The position numbers were made by a program, and so were the translations under genes. Shown piece by piece: positions 8,095-17,369 of a stretch of 64,000 nucleotides of DNA (positions are counted from its first letter, which is position 1; every line of letters starts with the position of its first letter). Source of the DNA: Aquitalea sp. LB_tupeE (GTDB lineage: Bacteria > Pseudomonadota > Gammaproteobacteria > Burkholderiales > Chromobacteriaceae); NCBI RefSeq assembly GCF_013391415.1, contig NZ_JACAXB010000010.1:62001-126000 (forward strand), read 5' to 3'. Under the pieces are notes generated by a model. That model ran no database searches and was not told where the DNA came from. It was given only the letters and a program-made list of their open reading frames with translations.

Positions 8095-10245
8095 ATGAAA
8101 TGGAACTCCGGCCGGCTATGGCTACGCATTACCGTCTACGGCAGCGGCACAGTAATTGCGCTGTTCGTACTGATACAGGCCCTGATTTTCTGGCAGTTTG
8201 ATGAAGCTGCCGTGCGCAAGACGCTCAGCAGCGCACTGAATGACACCGGACGTCAGGTCGCGGTGGAAGGCAAGATCACGCCACTGTTATTCCCGTCCCC
8301 GGGCCTGAGCATTCACCAGTTGAATATCAGCGAACCTGGCAGCAAACAAAGCTTTGCCCGGGTGGAACAGCTGGATGTTTATCTATCATGGATTCCGCTG
8401 CTTACCGGCAACCGCGAAATCAAGGCGCTGGAAATGCATGGCGTCACCGCCAGCATTGCCCGTGGTGCGGATGGCCGCCTGTCCATCATGGACCTGCTGC
8501 TGCACCGCTCATCCGGCACGGTCAGCATGAAGTTGGACCGCTTGCTCGTCCGTGAAGGCACTTTGCTATATACCGACCAGAGCAGCGGGACCGAACAAAA
8601 GCTGGATACCGTCAGCCTGGACGCCGATGACCTGCGCAGCGGTGCCAGCCTGACCGCCGCTGCCATTCTCAGCAATGGCAAGCGCCCCATCCGCCTGGCC
8701 GTCAGCACCCCGCTTACCATTCAGGACGATCAGGTCAGCCTGGAAAAGCTGGACGCCGTGGCCATTTCCGACGTGCCTGGCCTTGGTGAAAGCAAATTTG
8801 CCGCCACCGGCCAGTACAAACTCAACTTTGCCACCTTGCAGACTTCCGGCAAGGATCTCAGCTTCCGCTTCAGCAGCGAGCGGCCCAGCAGTCAGCTGGA
8901 ACTCAAGGTGCCCGAGCTCAATGCCAGCTTCAATGAAGTCAGCATTCCCACCGGCCGTCTGAGTGGCAAGCTGAGCTATGCCCACAGCCAGTACCAGCTG
9001 GACGCTGGCCTTGACAACCTGAAACTGACCGAAGGCGGCATCGCTGCCGACAAGGTGAATGGCAACTTCAACTGGCAGGCCGGTGACACCCGTCTCAACT
9101 TCAAGCTGGATGCACCGCTGGCACTAATGGGTATGAAGCAGCTGCGCATGCAGCCCCTGAACATGACGGCCACCGTCACCACCCCGCTGCTGCCGCGCGG
9201 CAAGCTGGTGTCCAGCATGCAAGGTGCGCTGGATGGCGATCTGGACGAACCCCGTTTTAACCTGCGTGTGGCAGGCAAGCTGGACGGCTCCGACCTGTCG
9301 GTCACTGTCAGCCAGTTTGGCCTGATGAAGCCACGGCATGAGGTCACACTGTCGGTGGGCAAACTGGACCTCAACCGCTACCTGCCCGAGAGCAAGGGCG
9401 ATCCGGTGGCCATCTTCCAGGACGGCAAGCCGATTCCGCTGGACTGGCTGGACTATTTCGATCTGACCGGCAAAGTGGCCATCGGCGAACTGGCCATGGG
9501 CCGTTTCCGCATGAACAACCTCAACGCCAGCGTGCGCATCAACCCGCGCGAACTGGAGCTGGACCAGATGTCCGCCGACATCTACCAGGGCCGTTTGCAA
9601 GGCGACATGCTGCTGGCGCGCCGCGATACACCGCATCTGGAAGTCAAGCAAACGCTGAAGGACATGAACATCCGCCCCTTGCTGGTGGACCTGCTGAACT
9701 TCAACCGGCTGGATGGCAAGGGCAATGGCAAGATCGACATTACTGCCGACGGCAAGTCCTTCCTGGAACTGCGCAACACCCTGACTGGCAATGTGGAAAC
9801 CAGCCTGAACAAGGGCGCGCTGACCGGTATTGACCTGGTTGCCGCACTGAAAAACCTGCCGGCAGAACTGAAGGAATGGAATTCACCAGCCCAGGCCGAC
9901 CAGAAAACCACCTTCTCCACCCTGTCCGCGGCCTTCCGCCTGGACAAGGGCGTGGCGCGCAGTCAGAACATGCAACTGGCGTCGCAGCTGGTGAATGTCA
10001 AAGGGGCAGGCAAGGTGGACCTGACGCAGAATATTGTGGACTACACCATGGATGTACAGGCCAATCCGCAAGAGTTCAGCCGTCTGAAAGGCGTCAACGT
10101 ACCGCTCAAGATTACCGGCCCGCTCAATGCTCCGGTTTATGCGCTGGACTTCAATGCCATGGTGAAAGGCAAGAAGACCGAAGGTGAAAAACAGCAGGCG
10201 CTAAAGCAGGAACTGAAAAAGCAGATCACCACCATTCTGCCCTGA
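8095..10245 (+). CDS. AsmA-family envelope protein
   Basis: A 716-residue AsmA/TamB-superfamily protein. A short cytoplasmic start is followed by one membrane anchor (about residues 13-32). Then comes a long periplasmic part of repeating amphipathic beta strands, with the AsmA N-terminal pattern FPSPGLSIHQLNIS near residue 70. The conserved C-terminal AsmA_2 region lies about 560-690 (LNKGALTGIDLVAALKNLP, VKGAGKVDLTQNIVDYTMDV). Proteins of this group form bridges that carry phospholipid toward the outer membrane or tune outer-membrane assembly. No partner gene is adjacent, and a convergent terminator separates it from the antiporter gene. The start at 8095 gives the expected short N-terminus before the anchor. 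Its exact paralogue class (AsmA, YhjG or YicH type) is not resolved. Confidence 0.88.
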   Translation: MKWNSGRLWLRITVYGSGTVIALFVLIQALIFWQFDEAAVRKTLSSALNDTGRQVAVEGKITPLLFPSPGLSIHQLNISEPGSKQSFARVEQLDVYLSWIPLLTGNREIKALEMHGVTASIARGADGRLSIMDLLLHRSSGTVSMKLDRLLVREGTLLYTDQSSGTEQKLDTVSLDADDLRSGASLTAAAILSNGKRPIRLAVSTPLTIQDDQVSLEKLDAVAISDVPGLGESKFAATGQYKLNFATLQTSGKDLSFRFSSERPSSQLELKVPELNASFNEVSIPTGRLSGKLSYAHSQYQLDAGLDNLKLTEGGIAADKVNGNFNWQAGDTRLNFKLDAPLALMGMKQLRMQPLNMTATVTTPLLPRGKLVSSMQGALDGDLDEPRFNLRVAGKLDGSDLSVTVSQFGLMKPRHEVTLSVGKLDLNRYLPESKGDPVAIFQDGKPIPLDWLDYFDLTGKVAIGELAMGRFRMNNLNASVRINPRELELDQMSADIYQGRLQGDMLLARRDTPHLEVKQTLKDMNIRPLLVDLLNFNRLDGKGNGKIDITADGKSFLELRNTLTGNVETSLNKGALTGIDLVAALKNLPAELKEWNSPAQADQKTTFSTLSAAFRLDKGVARSQNMQLASQLVNVKGAGKVDLTQNIVDYTMDVQANPQEFSRLKGVNVPLKITGPLNAPVYALDFNAMVKGKKTEGEKQQALKQELKKQITTILP

Positions 10246-10274
10246 GTTGAGCCCCGTTCAGTCAGCCAACGCAC

Positions 10275-10303
10275 AAGGCCGTGTCAATGACACGGCCTTT
10301 TTC
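10275..10303. terminator. Bidirectional terminator between asmA and the antiporter gene
   Basis: Perfect 11-bp stem AAGGCCGTGTC / GACACGGCCTT with a 3-base AAT loop and T-run. It lies between the convergent ends of the AsmA-family gene and the Kef-type gene. Confidence 0.85.
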
Positions 10304-10332
10304 ATGCCAGCGCTGGCATCCGCACGGCAAGA

Positions 10333-12300
10333 TCAGCCCTGCAGAATGCGGCTTTCTGCCAAGGCCAGTTGCTCTGGCGTCCCCAGCACCACCAGCACAT
10401 CATTGGCGGCAATTTCAAAGCTGTTGTCAAAATCCAGCCGGCGGATGCTATTGCGGCGAATTGCCTTGACCTCCACCCCCATGGCCTCCAGTTGCAAGGC
10501 TCCCAGCGGATGACCGATGGCATGCGCACCCGGGCAGGCCTGAATGCTCAGCAAGCGGGGCACCAGCGCCTCGTCCAGCCCCTCGCCATCATCACTGGTA
10601 CCACGAAAGAAGCCGCGAAACAGGTTGTAACGTTCCTCACGCACCGAGCGAATGCGCCGCAGTACCCGGTTCAGCGGCACCCCCAGCACCATCAGCGCCT
10701 GCGAGGCCAGCATCAGGCTGCCCTCCATCACCTCGGCCACCACCTCGTCCGCCCCGGCACGGCGCAGCTGGTCGATATCGCTGTCGTCCACCGTGCGTAC
10801 AATGACTGGCAGATCAGGCCGCGCCGACTGCACGGTATGCAAAATGCGCAGCGCCGCATGGGTATCGGCAAAAGTCACCACCACCACCTTGGCCCGCATC
10901 AGGCCACCGGCTACCAGCACTTCTTTCTTGCCCGCATCGCCAAACACCACCGGGTCACCCGCTTCGCCTGCTTCGCGCACCCGCTCCGGGTCCATGTCCA
11001 GCGCAAAGAAGGGAATGTCTTCCGTCTCAAGCAAGCGCGCCAGCGCCTGGCCGCTACGACCGTAACCGCAAATCAGCACATGGTCAGACTTGCCCATGCC
11101 CTCCACCAGCAAGTGGTGCAGGTTCAGGGCCTGCATCATCCAGTCCTGCTTCACCAGACGACGGGTAATGGCCTCGCCGTGCATGATCATGAAGGGGGCC
11201 ACCAGCATGGACAACAAGATGGCGGCAATGGCAGCCTGCTCGGTGCTTTCGGCAATCAGGCCCAGGTTGCCGGACAAGGCCAGCAGCACAAAGCCGAACT
11301 CACCGCCCTGTGCCAGGGCGAGACCGGCACGCATGGAATGATTGGGTTGGTGACGCAGCAGCCGCCCCAGCACAAACACGATGCCCAGCTTGGCCAACAG
11401 CAACAGCCCCAGCATCAGCGCCACTTCGCCAAAGCGCTGGTACAGGATAGGCAATTGCAAACGCATGCCGACAGTGACAAAGAAAAAACCCAGCAAAATA
11501 TCGCGGAAAGGCTTGATGTCCTCTTCCACCTGATAGCGGTATTCGGTTTCGGAAATCAGCATGCCAGCCACAAAGGCGCCCAGTGCCAGCGACAGGCCGG
11601 ACAGCTCGGTCAGCCAGGCCACTCCCAGGGTGATCAGCAAAACGTTGATCATGAACAGCTCGCCCGAGCGCTGCCGGGCTACCAGATGAAACCAGGGACG
11701 CATCAGACGCTGGCCGAAAAACAGCAGCAAGGCCATCACCGCCACCACTTTCACCGCAGCCAGGCCCAGGTCCATCCACAGGGTTTCACTGCCACCGGCA
11801 AAGGCAGGCAGCAGAATCAGCAGCGGCACCACGGCGATGTCCTGAAACAACAGCACACCGATGGCCAGTTGTCCGTGTTGCAGGTTCAATTCCAACCGCT
11901 CGGTCAGCAATTTGCTGACAATGGCGGTGGATGACATCGCCAGCGCGCCACCCACGGCAAAGCCGGACAGCGCAGAGCCAGTCAGCCAGCCCATCACCAC
12001 GGCAATCAGCAGCAAGGTCACCACCACCTGCGCCAAACCCAGCCCGAATACCAGATGGCGCATGGCCCGCAGCTTGGGCAGGGAAAATTCCAAGCCGATG
12101 GAAAACATCATGAACACGATGCCGATTTCACCCAGGAACTGCGTTTCCTCACCCTCGGGAATCACGCTGGCCACGCCAGGCCCGGCCAGGAAACCCACTA
12201 CCAGATAGCCCAGCATAGGCGGTACGCGCAAGCTGCGACACAAGGTAACGGACAACACGGCAGCCAGCAAAACCAGCACGATCGGGGCAAGCGAATGCAT
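10333..12300 (-). CDS. CPA2 cation/proton antiporter with RCK domains (KefB/KefC/YbaL-like)
   Basis: A 655-residue monovalent cation:proton antiporter-2. About twelve membrane helices span residues 5-380, and LFQDIAVVPL (151-160) carries the conserved aspartate of the transport core. A TrkA-N/RCK nucleotide-binding domain follows (HVLICGYGRSG, Rossmann glycines 412-417). A TrkA-C domain closes the protein (about 570-655). This is the Kef/YbaL build, in which potassium or proton exchange is gated by nucleotide or glutathione adducts. No ancillary kefF/kefG gene is adjacent. The start is chosen at 12300 (MHSLAPIVLVLL) with AGGAG about 12 bases upstream; an ATG at 12312 immediately after AGGAG and a frame extension to 12372 are less likely. 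Confidence 0.87.
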   Translation of the reverse strand: MHSLAPIVLVLLAAVLSVTLCRSLRVPPMLGYLVVGFLAGPGVASVIPEGEETQFLGEIGIVFMMFSIGLEFSLPKLRAMRHLVFGLGLAQVVVTLLLIAVVMGWLTGSALSGFAVGGALAMSSTAIVSKLLTERLELNLQHGQLAIGVLLFQDIAVVPLLILLPAFAGGSETLWMDLGLAAVKVVAVMALLLFFGQRLMRPWFHLVARQRSGELFMINVLLITLGVAWLTELSGLSLALGAFVAGMLISETEYRYQVEEDIKPFRDILLGFFFVTVGMRLQLPILYQRFGEVALMLGLLLLAKLGIVFVLGRLLRHQPNHSMRAGLALAQGGEFGFVLLALSGNLGLIAESTEQAAIAAILLSMLVAPFMIMHGEAITRRLVKQDWMMQALNLHHLLVEGMGKSDHVLICGYGRSGQALARLLETEDIPFFALDMDPERVREAGEAGDPVVFGDAGKKEVLVAGGLMRAKVVVVTFADTHAALRILHTVQSARPDLPVIVRTVDDSDIDQLRRAGADEVVAEVMEGSLMLASQALMVLGVPLNRVLRRIRSVREERYNLFRGFFRGTSDDGEGLDEALVPRLLSIQACPGAHAIGHPLGALQLEAMGVEVKAIRRNSIRRLDFDNSFEIAANDVLVVLGTPEQLALAESRILQG

Positions 12301-12418
12301 GAACGCAATCATCTCCTGTGAAAAAGCGGGAAAAAAACCATGACAGCCGACACGCCGAATGGCCATGATCAAGCGTCCCGACCGTCACACAAGCCGATGA
12401 CCGGGAAGGAAAAAACAA

Positions 12419-12456
12419 GCGAGTACATGCCAGCATGGCAGGACAAAATCACTCGC
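12419..12456. repeat. Nested inverted repeats between antiporter gene and kdsD
   Basis: An outer pair GCGAGT / ACTCGC (12419-12424 and 12451-12456) encloses an inner hairpin TGCCA-GCA-TGGCA (12428-12440). It lies between the divergent starts of the antiporter gene and kdsD and may be an operator. No regulator is identifiable. Confidence 0.35.
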
Positions 12457-12501
12457 CAAGCAAAAGATGCACCAGCTTCTGCCTCCGACGATTATAACCT
12501 T

Positions 12502-12510
12502 TGATATACT
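12502..12510 (+). promoter_or_regulatory. Extended -10 promoter of kdsD
   Basis: TGATATACT matches the extended -10 consensus TGnTATAAT with a single mismatch. No convincing -35 is present, as is common for extended -10 promoters. The predicted start of transcription (about 12517) coincides with the kdsD ATG at 12518, suggesting a leaderless message for this core operon. Confidence 0.55.
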
Positions 12511-12517
12511 TTCCCCT

Positions 12518-13498
12518 ATGGAAAAAGCGCAAACAAGCTCCCGGCTCGATCTGGCACGTGAAGTGCTGCAGACCGAGGCGGATGCAATTCTGGCCCTGTC
12601 AGACCGCCTGAACGGTGATTTTCTACGTGCCGTCGATGCCATTCTGGCCTGCCGTGGCCGCATTGTGGTGACAGGCATGGGCAAGTCCGGCCATGTGGGC
12701 CGCAAGATCGCCGCCACCCTGGCCAGCACCGGCAGCCCGGCCTTTTTTGTTCATCCGGCCGAAGCCGCCCACGGCGATCTGGGCATGATTACCGCACAGG
12801 ATGTGGTGATTGCCCTGTCCAACTCCGGCGAATCCGGCGAAGTAGTTGCCCTGCTGCCCGCGCTCAAGCGCAAGGGGCTGGTGCTCATCGGCATGACCGG
12901 CAACCCCGCCTCCTCGCTGGGCCGCGAAGCCAACATCCTGCTGGACACCCAGGTGGAAAAAGAAGCCTGCCCGCTGGGCCTGGCCCCCACCACCAGCACC
13001 ACGGTGCAGATTGCGCTGGGCGATGCCCTGGCGGTCACCCTGCTGGATGCACGTCAGTTCGGCCCGGAAGACTTTGCCTTGTCCCACCCCGGTGGCAGCC
13101 TGGGCCGGCGTCTGCTGGTTCACGTCAAAGACCTGATGCACAGCGGCGACGAACTGCCGCGCGTATTGCCGGGCACAGCGCTGAAAGACGCCTTGCTGGA
13201 AATGTCGCACCAGCGCCTGGGCATGGTGGCCATTGCCACGGCCGACAATGACATCAAGGGTATCTATACCGATGGCGACCTGCGCCGCACCCTGGAGCGC
13301 TCCGGCAATATCTACGACCTGCTGATCGACCAGGTGATGAGCCCCGCGCCGCAAACCATTCTGCACAGCAAGCTGGCTACCGAAGCCGTACACCTGATGG
13401 AACAGCGCCGCATCACCAGCCTGCTGGTAGTGGATGCCGACGGCAAGCTGACCGGTGCCATCCATATGCACGACCTGCTCAAGGCCGGCGTCGTCTAG
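12518..13498 (+). CDS. kdsD: D-arabinose-5-phosphate isomerase
   Basis: KdsD interconverts ribulose 5-phosphate and arabinose 5-phosphate, the first step of KDO synthesis for LPS. The 326-residue protein has the standard build: a SIS sugar-isomerase domain (about 25-160; VVTGMGKSGHVGRKIAATLAS, ALSNSGESGEV) and two C-terminal CBS domains (about 195-320; VKDLMHSGDELP and QVMSPAPQTILH). The start at 12518 gives the usual length. An in-frame upstream ATG at 12467 lies before the best promoter and is rejected. No Shine-Dalgarno precedes 12518, consistent with a leaderless message. It heads the kdsD-kdsC-lptC-lptA-lptB-rpoN run, with kdsC 18 bases downstream. Confidence 0.97.
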   Translation: MEKAQTSSRLDLAREVLQTEADAILALSDRLNGDFLRAVDAILACRGRIVVTGMGKSGHVGRKIAATLASTGSPAFFVHPAEAAHGDLGMITAQDVVIALSNSGESGEVVALLPALKRKGLVLIGMTGNPASSLGREANILLDTQVEKEACPLGLAPTTSTTVQIALGDALAVTLLDARQFGPEDFALSHPGGSLGRRLLVHVKDLMHSGDELPRVLPGTALKDALLEMSHQRLGMVAIATADNDIKGIYTDGDLRRTLERSGNIYDLLIDQVMSPAPQTILHSKLATEAVHLMEQRRITSLLVVDADGKLTGAIHMHDLLKAGVV

Positions 13499-13516
13499 CT
13501 GCCAACAAGGAAGCCC

Positions 13517-14041
13517 ATGCAAGCCATTACCGAACAAGCCCGCAAGATCAAGCTCTTGATCATGGACGTTGACGGCGTCATGACCGACGGACGCATTTAT
13601 TACAATGCCCAAGGCGAAGAGAGCAAGTCCTTCTATGTGCAGGACGGCCTGGGCCTCAAGCTGTTGCAATCCACCGGTGTACGACTAGCCATCATCTCCG
13701 GTCGGGCCGACCGCTGCGTGGAACACCGCGCACAGGCACTGGGCATCGACTTCTACTTCGGTGGCATCCACAACAAGCAAGAAGCGCTCAACCAGTTGCT
13801 GCAACAGGCAGAGGTCACGCTGGAACAATGCGCCTTCATCGGCGACGACCTGATCGACCTGCCGGTTCTGCGTCGCGTCGGCCTGGCAGTAGCCGTGCCG
13901 GCTGCCCCCACCCTGGTGCGCCAGCATGCCCACTATGTCACCGGTTTTCCCGGCGGCCAGGGTGCAGTGCGCGAACTGGCCGAGCTCATCATGCAGGCGC
14001 AAGGCAATTTTGACGCCATTGTGGCACGGTATCTGGCATGA
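13517..14041 (+). CDS. kdsC: 3-deoxy-D-manno-octulosonate 8-phosphate phosphatase
   Basis: KdsC removes phosphate from KDO 8-phosphate to release KDO in the cytoplasm. The 174-residue protein is a cap-less HAD phosphatase of normal length (C0 subclass; the active form is a tetramer in studied homologues). Motif I is MDVDGVMTDG (nucleophile D17 and acid D19). The motif II threonine/serine lies in IISGRAD, the lysine in NKQEALNQ and motif III in IGDDLIDLPVLRRVG. It starts 18 bases after kdsD, and its stop overlaps the lptC start in ATGA, so translation is probably coupled. Function is firmly inferred from family and from neighbours kdsD and lptCAB. Confidence 0.97.
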   Translation: MQAITEQARKIKLLIMDVDGVMTDGRIYYNAQGEESKSFYVQDGLGLKLLQSTGVRLAIISGRADRCVEHRAQALGIDFYFGGIHNKQEALNQLLQQAEVTLEQCAFIGDDLIDLPVLRRVGLAVAVPAAPTLVRQHAHYVTGFPGGQGAVRELAELIMQAQGNFDAIVARYLA

Positions 14042-14598
14042 TCCGTTCGCACCGCCTGTTTCCCATCCTGCTGGTGCTGATCACCGGTTTGCTGACGGTA
14101 TGGCTGGATATGGTATCGCGCTGGCAGCCCAGCAAACACGAACTGGACCCGAACAAGCCGGAGGTCGTGGCGCAGGGCGTGACGGCCACCCGTTTTGACC
14201 CCAAAGGCATGCTGCAGGACAAGATGATCGCCAGCCGCATGTGGCAGTACCCGGACCGTACCGAGTCGTATTTCGAGTCGCCAGACCTGCAAAGCTACAA
14301 AAATGGCATCCTGGCCTACCATGCCATTGGAGAAAGCGGCCGTTACAACAGCAAGACCAAGCAAGTGCTGTTCGACAAGAAAGTCACGCTGATACAGCCC
14401 GCCACCGCCACGCAACAGGAAACCCGCGTACTCAGCAGCAATATGCGCATTGACACCATCAAGCACATTGCCCGTGCCGACACCCTTACGCACTTCTACT
14501 ATGGCAAGTCCAGCGGCAGCGCCGTGGGCTTCATTTACGAACAGCAGGCTGGTCTGTTACAGCTGCTGTCCAACGCAAAGGCCACTTATGAAAAATAA
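14038..14598 (+). CDS. lptC: LPS export protein LptC
   Basis: LptC is the bitopic inner-membrane protein that takes LPS from the LptB2FG extractor and passes it to LptA. This 186-residue protein has one N-terminal membrane helix (about residues 6-24) and a periplasmic beta-jellyroll domain (about 45-180). The domain contains the typical PDLQSYKNGILAYHAIGESG stretch. It overlaps kdsC by 4 bases and lptA by 11 bases. Sequence conservation of LptC is weak in general, so position and topology carry much of the call. lptF and lptG are not in this window. Confidence 0.92.
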   Translation: MIRSHRLFPILLVLITGLLTVWLDMVSRWQPSKHELDPNKPEVVAQGVTATRFDPKGMLQDKMIASRMWQYPDRTESYFESPDLQSYKNGILAYHAIGESGRYNSKTKQVLFDKKVTLIQPATATQQETRVLSSNMRIDTIKHIARADTLTHFYYGKSSGSAVGFIYEQQAGLLQLLSNAKATYEK

Positions 14599-15142
14599 CT
14601 GCCGCCGCTTTATCCGGCTGGCCTGGCTGGCACTCGGCCTGTGTGCCATCCAGACTGCCCATGCCGAAAAGGCTGACCGCGACAAACCCATCGAAATCAG
14701 TGCCGACCGTGGCAACCTCGACCAGCTCAAGGGCGTCACGGTCTGGCAAGGCAATGTCGTCATCATCCAGGGCACACTCAAGCTCAATGCCGACCGCGCC
14801 ACGGTAACCCAGGACAAACAGGGTAACCAGACCATGCAGGCCACCGGTCGCCAGGTCAACTTCCGCCAGAAAATGGACGGCAAGAACGAATGGATCGAAG
14901 GCCAGGCCAATCAGATGGACTACAACACCGTCACCCACGTTGCCGTACTCACCGGCAATGCCCGCGTCAAGCGGGGCAGTGATCTGGTCATTGGTAACGT
15001 CATTACCTACAACACCGAAACCGAAATGTATGAAGTCAGCAGTGGTGCCAGTAGCAACGGCGGCCGTGTGACTGCCATCATTCAGCCCAAGCCCAGGGAC
15101 AACAGCCCGGCTGGCAAGAAAACGGACGGAAGCACTCCATGA
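14588..15142 (+). CDS. lptA: Periplasmic LPS transport protein LptA
   Basis: LptA forms the periplasmic bridge that carries LPS to the outer-membrane LptDE complex. The 184-residue precursor has a signal peptide (about 1-25, cleavage after AHA) and an OstA-like beta-jellyroll: [20 protein letters not shown] at about 31-50, then NADRATV and [13 protein letters not shown]. The start at 14588 lies inside the end of lptC; an extension to 14450 would remove the signal peptide and is rejected. The stop overlaps the lptB start (ATGA). The polar C-terminal tail ([14 protein letters not shown]) is probably disordered. Confidence 0.95.
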   Translation: MKNNCRRFIRLAWLALGLCAIQTAHAEKADRDKPIEISADRGNLDQLKGVTVWQGNVVIIQGTLKLNADRATVTQDKQGNQTMQATGRQVNFRQKMDGKNEWIEGQANQMDYNTVTHVAVLTGNARVKRGSDLVIGNVITYNTETEMYEVSSGASSNGGRVTAIIQPKPRDNSPAGKKTDGSTP

Positions 15143-15870
15143 GCGGCCCCAGCATCCTGAAAGTGGAGCGGCTGAAAAAGCGCTTCAAAAAACGTACGGT
15201 AGTAAAGGACGTCGCACTGCAGATCCAGAGCGGTGAAGTAGTCGGCCTGCTTGGCCCCAACGGTGCCGGCAAAACCACCAGTTTTTACATGATAGTCGGG
15301 CTGATCGGTGCCGATGAAGGCGAAATCACGCTGAATGGCAACAGTATCACCCATCTGCCCATTCACCAGCGCGCCCGTCTGGGACTGGGCTATTTGCCAC
15401 AGGAAGCTTCCATCTTCCGCAAGATGACGGTGGAAGAAAACATCACGGCGGTACTGGAAATTGCCGGTTACAAGGGCGACCAGCTGGAACAGGAACTCAG
15501 CCTGCTGCTTGACGACCTCAATATCGCCCACCTGCGCGAAAGCAATGCGCTGGCGCTGTCCGGTGGTGAGCGCCGCCGGGTGGAAATCGCCCGCGTACTG
15601 GCCACCCGCCCGCGCTTCATCCTGCTGGACGAACCATTTGCCGGGGTAGACCCGATTGCGGTCATCGACATCCAGAAAATCATCACCTTCCTGCAACAGC
15701 GTGGTATTGGCGTATTGATTACCGACCACAATGTACGTGAAACCCTGCGCATCTGCGATCGCGCCTACATCATCAGCGATGGCTCGGTTCTGGCTTCCGG
15801 CGAGCCGGAAGAACTGGTCAACAACGAGAAAGTGCGCCAGGTTTACCTGGGCGAGCACTTCCACCTGTAA
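15139..15870 (+). CDS. lptB: LPS export ABC transporter ATPase LptB
   Basis: LptB is the cytoplasmic ATPase powering LPS extraction with LptF and LptG. The 243-residue protein has every ABC motif: Walker A GPNGAGKT (39-46), Q-loop [10 protein letters not shown], signature [13 protein letters not shown] (from 140), Walker [13 protein letters not shown] (161-172) and switch H197 in ITDHNVRE. Length and motifs are those of LptB rather than the related LivF/LivG. It overlaps lptA by 4 bases and is followed 3 bases later by rpoN, an order conserved across Proteobacteria. Confidence 0.98.
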   Translation: MSGPSILKVERLKKRFKKRTVVKDVALQIQSGEVVGLLGPNGAGKTTSFYMIVGLIGADEGEITLNGNSITHLPIHQRARLGLGYLPQEASIFRKMTVEENITAVLEIAGYKGDQLEQELSLLLDDLNIAHLRESNALALSGGERRRVEIARVLATRPRFILLDEPFAGVDPIAVIDIQKIITFLQQRGIGVLITDHNVRETLRICDRAYIISDGSVLASGEPEELVNNEKVRQVYLGEHFHL

Positions 15871-15873
15871 ACC

Positions 15874-17298
15874 ATGAAACAGTCACTACAGCTGCGGGTT
15901 TCCCAGCAACTCACCCTTACGCCGCAACTGCAGCAGTCCATCAAGCTGTTGCAGCTGTCCACGCTCGACCTGCAAGCAGAAGTCGAACGTTTCTTGCTGG
16001 ACAACCCCATGCTGGAACGCGGCGATGAGCCGCCCTCACACGACAACAGCCCCTCCGAGACCCCGGTTGCCCAGGAAGAATCCACCAGCACGGCGTCAGA
16101 CAGCAGCGATGGTGACAACAGCCAGGAAGCCAGCAATGGCGAACTCACCGACTGGGGCAGTGGCAGCCGCCGTAACGACGGGGACGATGAGTTCGACCCC
16201 ATGCTCAACGTGCCCTGCCCGGTCAGCCTGCGCGAACACCTGTTGGCGCAGCTGGGCGAACTGACCCTGCCCACCCGCGACCAGGCCATCGTCCAGCTGC
16301 TGATCGAAGAACTGGACGACAACGGTTTCCTGACTACCGATCTGGAAGAACTGGCCAGCAACCTGCCGCTGGAACTGGAGCTGGAAACCGATGAACTGAT
16401 GGTCGGACTGCGCCTGTTGCAGCAATTCGACCCACCCGGCATTGCCGCGCGCAATCTGGCCGAGTCGCTTGGCCTGCAACTGGCCCGCTTGCCCGCCAAC
16501 GAACCCGGCCATGCGCTGGCACGCCAGATTGTGGCCGAGCACCTGACGCTGCTGGGCAACCGCGACTACACCCGCCTGAAACGTATTCTGGGTGTAGATG
16601 ATGAAGCCATCCGCCAGGCACAGCAGTTAATCGCCCGGTTGACCCCCCACCCGGCTTCCGGTTTCGGTGGCGAAGACGTGCACTATGTCATCCCGGACGT
16701 CACCGTGCGCAAACGGCGTGGTCACTGGGTGGCCGAACTCAATAACGGCGCAGTACCACGCTTGCGCGTCAACCAGCTGTACGCCCAGATGCTGTCGGAA
16801 AACCGCTCTGGCGCTGGTGAACTGACTGGCCGACTGCAAGAAGCCAAATGGCTGGTCAAGAACATCCAGCAACGATTTGACACCATTCTGAAAGTGTCAG
16901 AAGCTATAGTCGAAAGGCAGCAAGCGTTCTTTGAACACGGTGAAGTCGCCATGCGACCACTTATCTTGCGGGACATTGCCGACGAACTTGGCCTGCATGA
17001 ATCCACGGTTTCACGGGTCACTACGCAGAAATACCTGCTTTGCCCGCGCGGTCTTTTCGAGCTGAAGTATTTCTTTGGCAGTGCGCTGGAAACCGACAGC
17101 GGTGGCGAATGCTCGGCAACCGCCATCAAGGCGCATATCCGCCGCATGATAGACGGTGAAAACCAGGCCAAGCCACTTTCGGACAGCGCCATTGCCGACG
17201 AACTGGGCAAGCAAGGGATTCAGGTTGCAAGACGCACCGTTGCGAAGTATCGTGAAGCTATGCAGATACCGCCGGTCAATCTGCGCAAGGCACTGTGA
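15874..17298 (+). CDS. rpoN: RNA polymerase sigma-54 factor
   Basis: Sigma-54 directs RNA polymerase to -24/-12 promoters that need AAA+ activators. This 474-residue protein has the glutamine-rich region I (QQLTLTPQLQQSIKLLQLST, from residue 11), an acidic, serine-rich region II (about 50-115), the core-binding domain, the HTH (LGLHESTVSRVTTQKYL, about 373-390) and the RpoN box ARRTVAKYRE at 452-461. Residue I/L spacing in region I looks intact. It begins 3 bases after lptB, and hpf and ptsN follow, the standard rpoN neighbourhood that ties nitrogen regulation to the PTS-Ntr branch. Confidence 0.98.
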   Translation: MKQSLQLRVSQQLTLTPQLQQSIKLLQLSTLDLQAEVERFLLDNPMLERGDEPPSHDNSPSETPVAQEESTSTASDSSDGDNSQEASNGELTDWGSGSRRNDGDDEFDPMLNVPCPVSLREHLLAQLGELTLPTRDQAIVQLLIEELDDNGFLTTDLEELASNLPLELELETDELMVGLRLLQQFDPPGIAARNLAESLGLQLARLPANEPGHALARQIVAEHLTLLGNRDYTRLKRILGVDDEAIRQAQQLIARLTPHPASGFGGEDVHYVIPDVTVRKRRGHWVAELNNGAVPRLRVNQLYAQMLSENRSGAGELTGRLQEAKWLVKNIQQRFDTILKVSEAIVERQQAFFEHGEVAMRPLILRDIADELGLHESTVSRVTTQKYLLCPRGLFELKYFFGSALETDSGGECSATAIKAHIRRMIDGENQAKPLSDSAIADELGKQGIQVARRTVAKYREAMQIPPVNLRKAL

Positions 17299-17369
17299 AG
17301 CACGCCTTGAAGTATATCCGCTCGCCCGGCCGACCCGACCGGGCAGTCAACACAAGAAGGAGTTAGGGT

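Noticed and set aside
10079-10088. A perfect 10-base Neisseria-type DNA uptake sequence (GCCGTCTGAA), with a second copy in reverse at 49114-49123
   Set aside because: Both lie inside coding sequence and arise from serine/arginine-Arg-Leu-Lys codons (AGC/CGC CGT CTG AAR) in the AsmA and lysC frames. Two copies in 64 kb is no enrichment.
10369-11934. Long plus-strand open frame rich in histidine and glutamine opposite the Kef-type gene
   Set aside because: It is the mirror of an antiporter gene with clear transmembrane and RCK motifs. The H/Q richness is the expected antisense translation of its codons.
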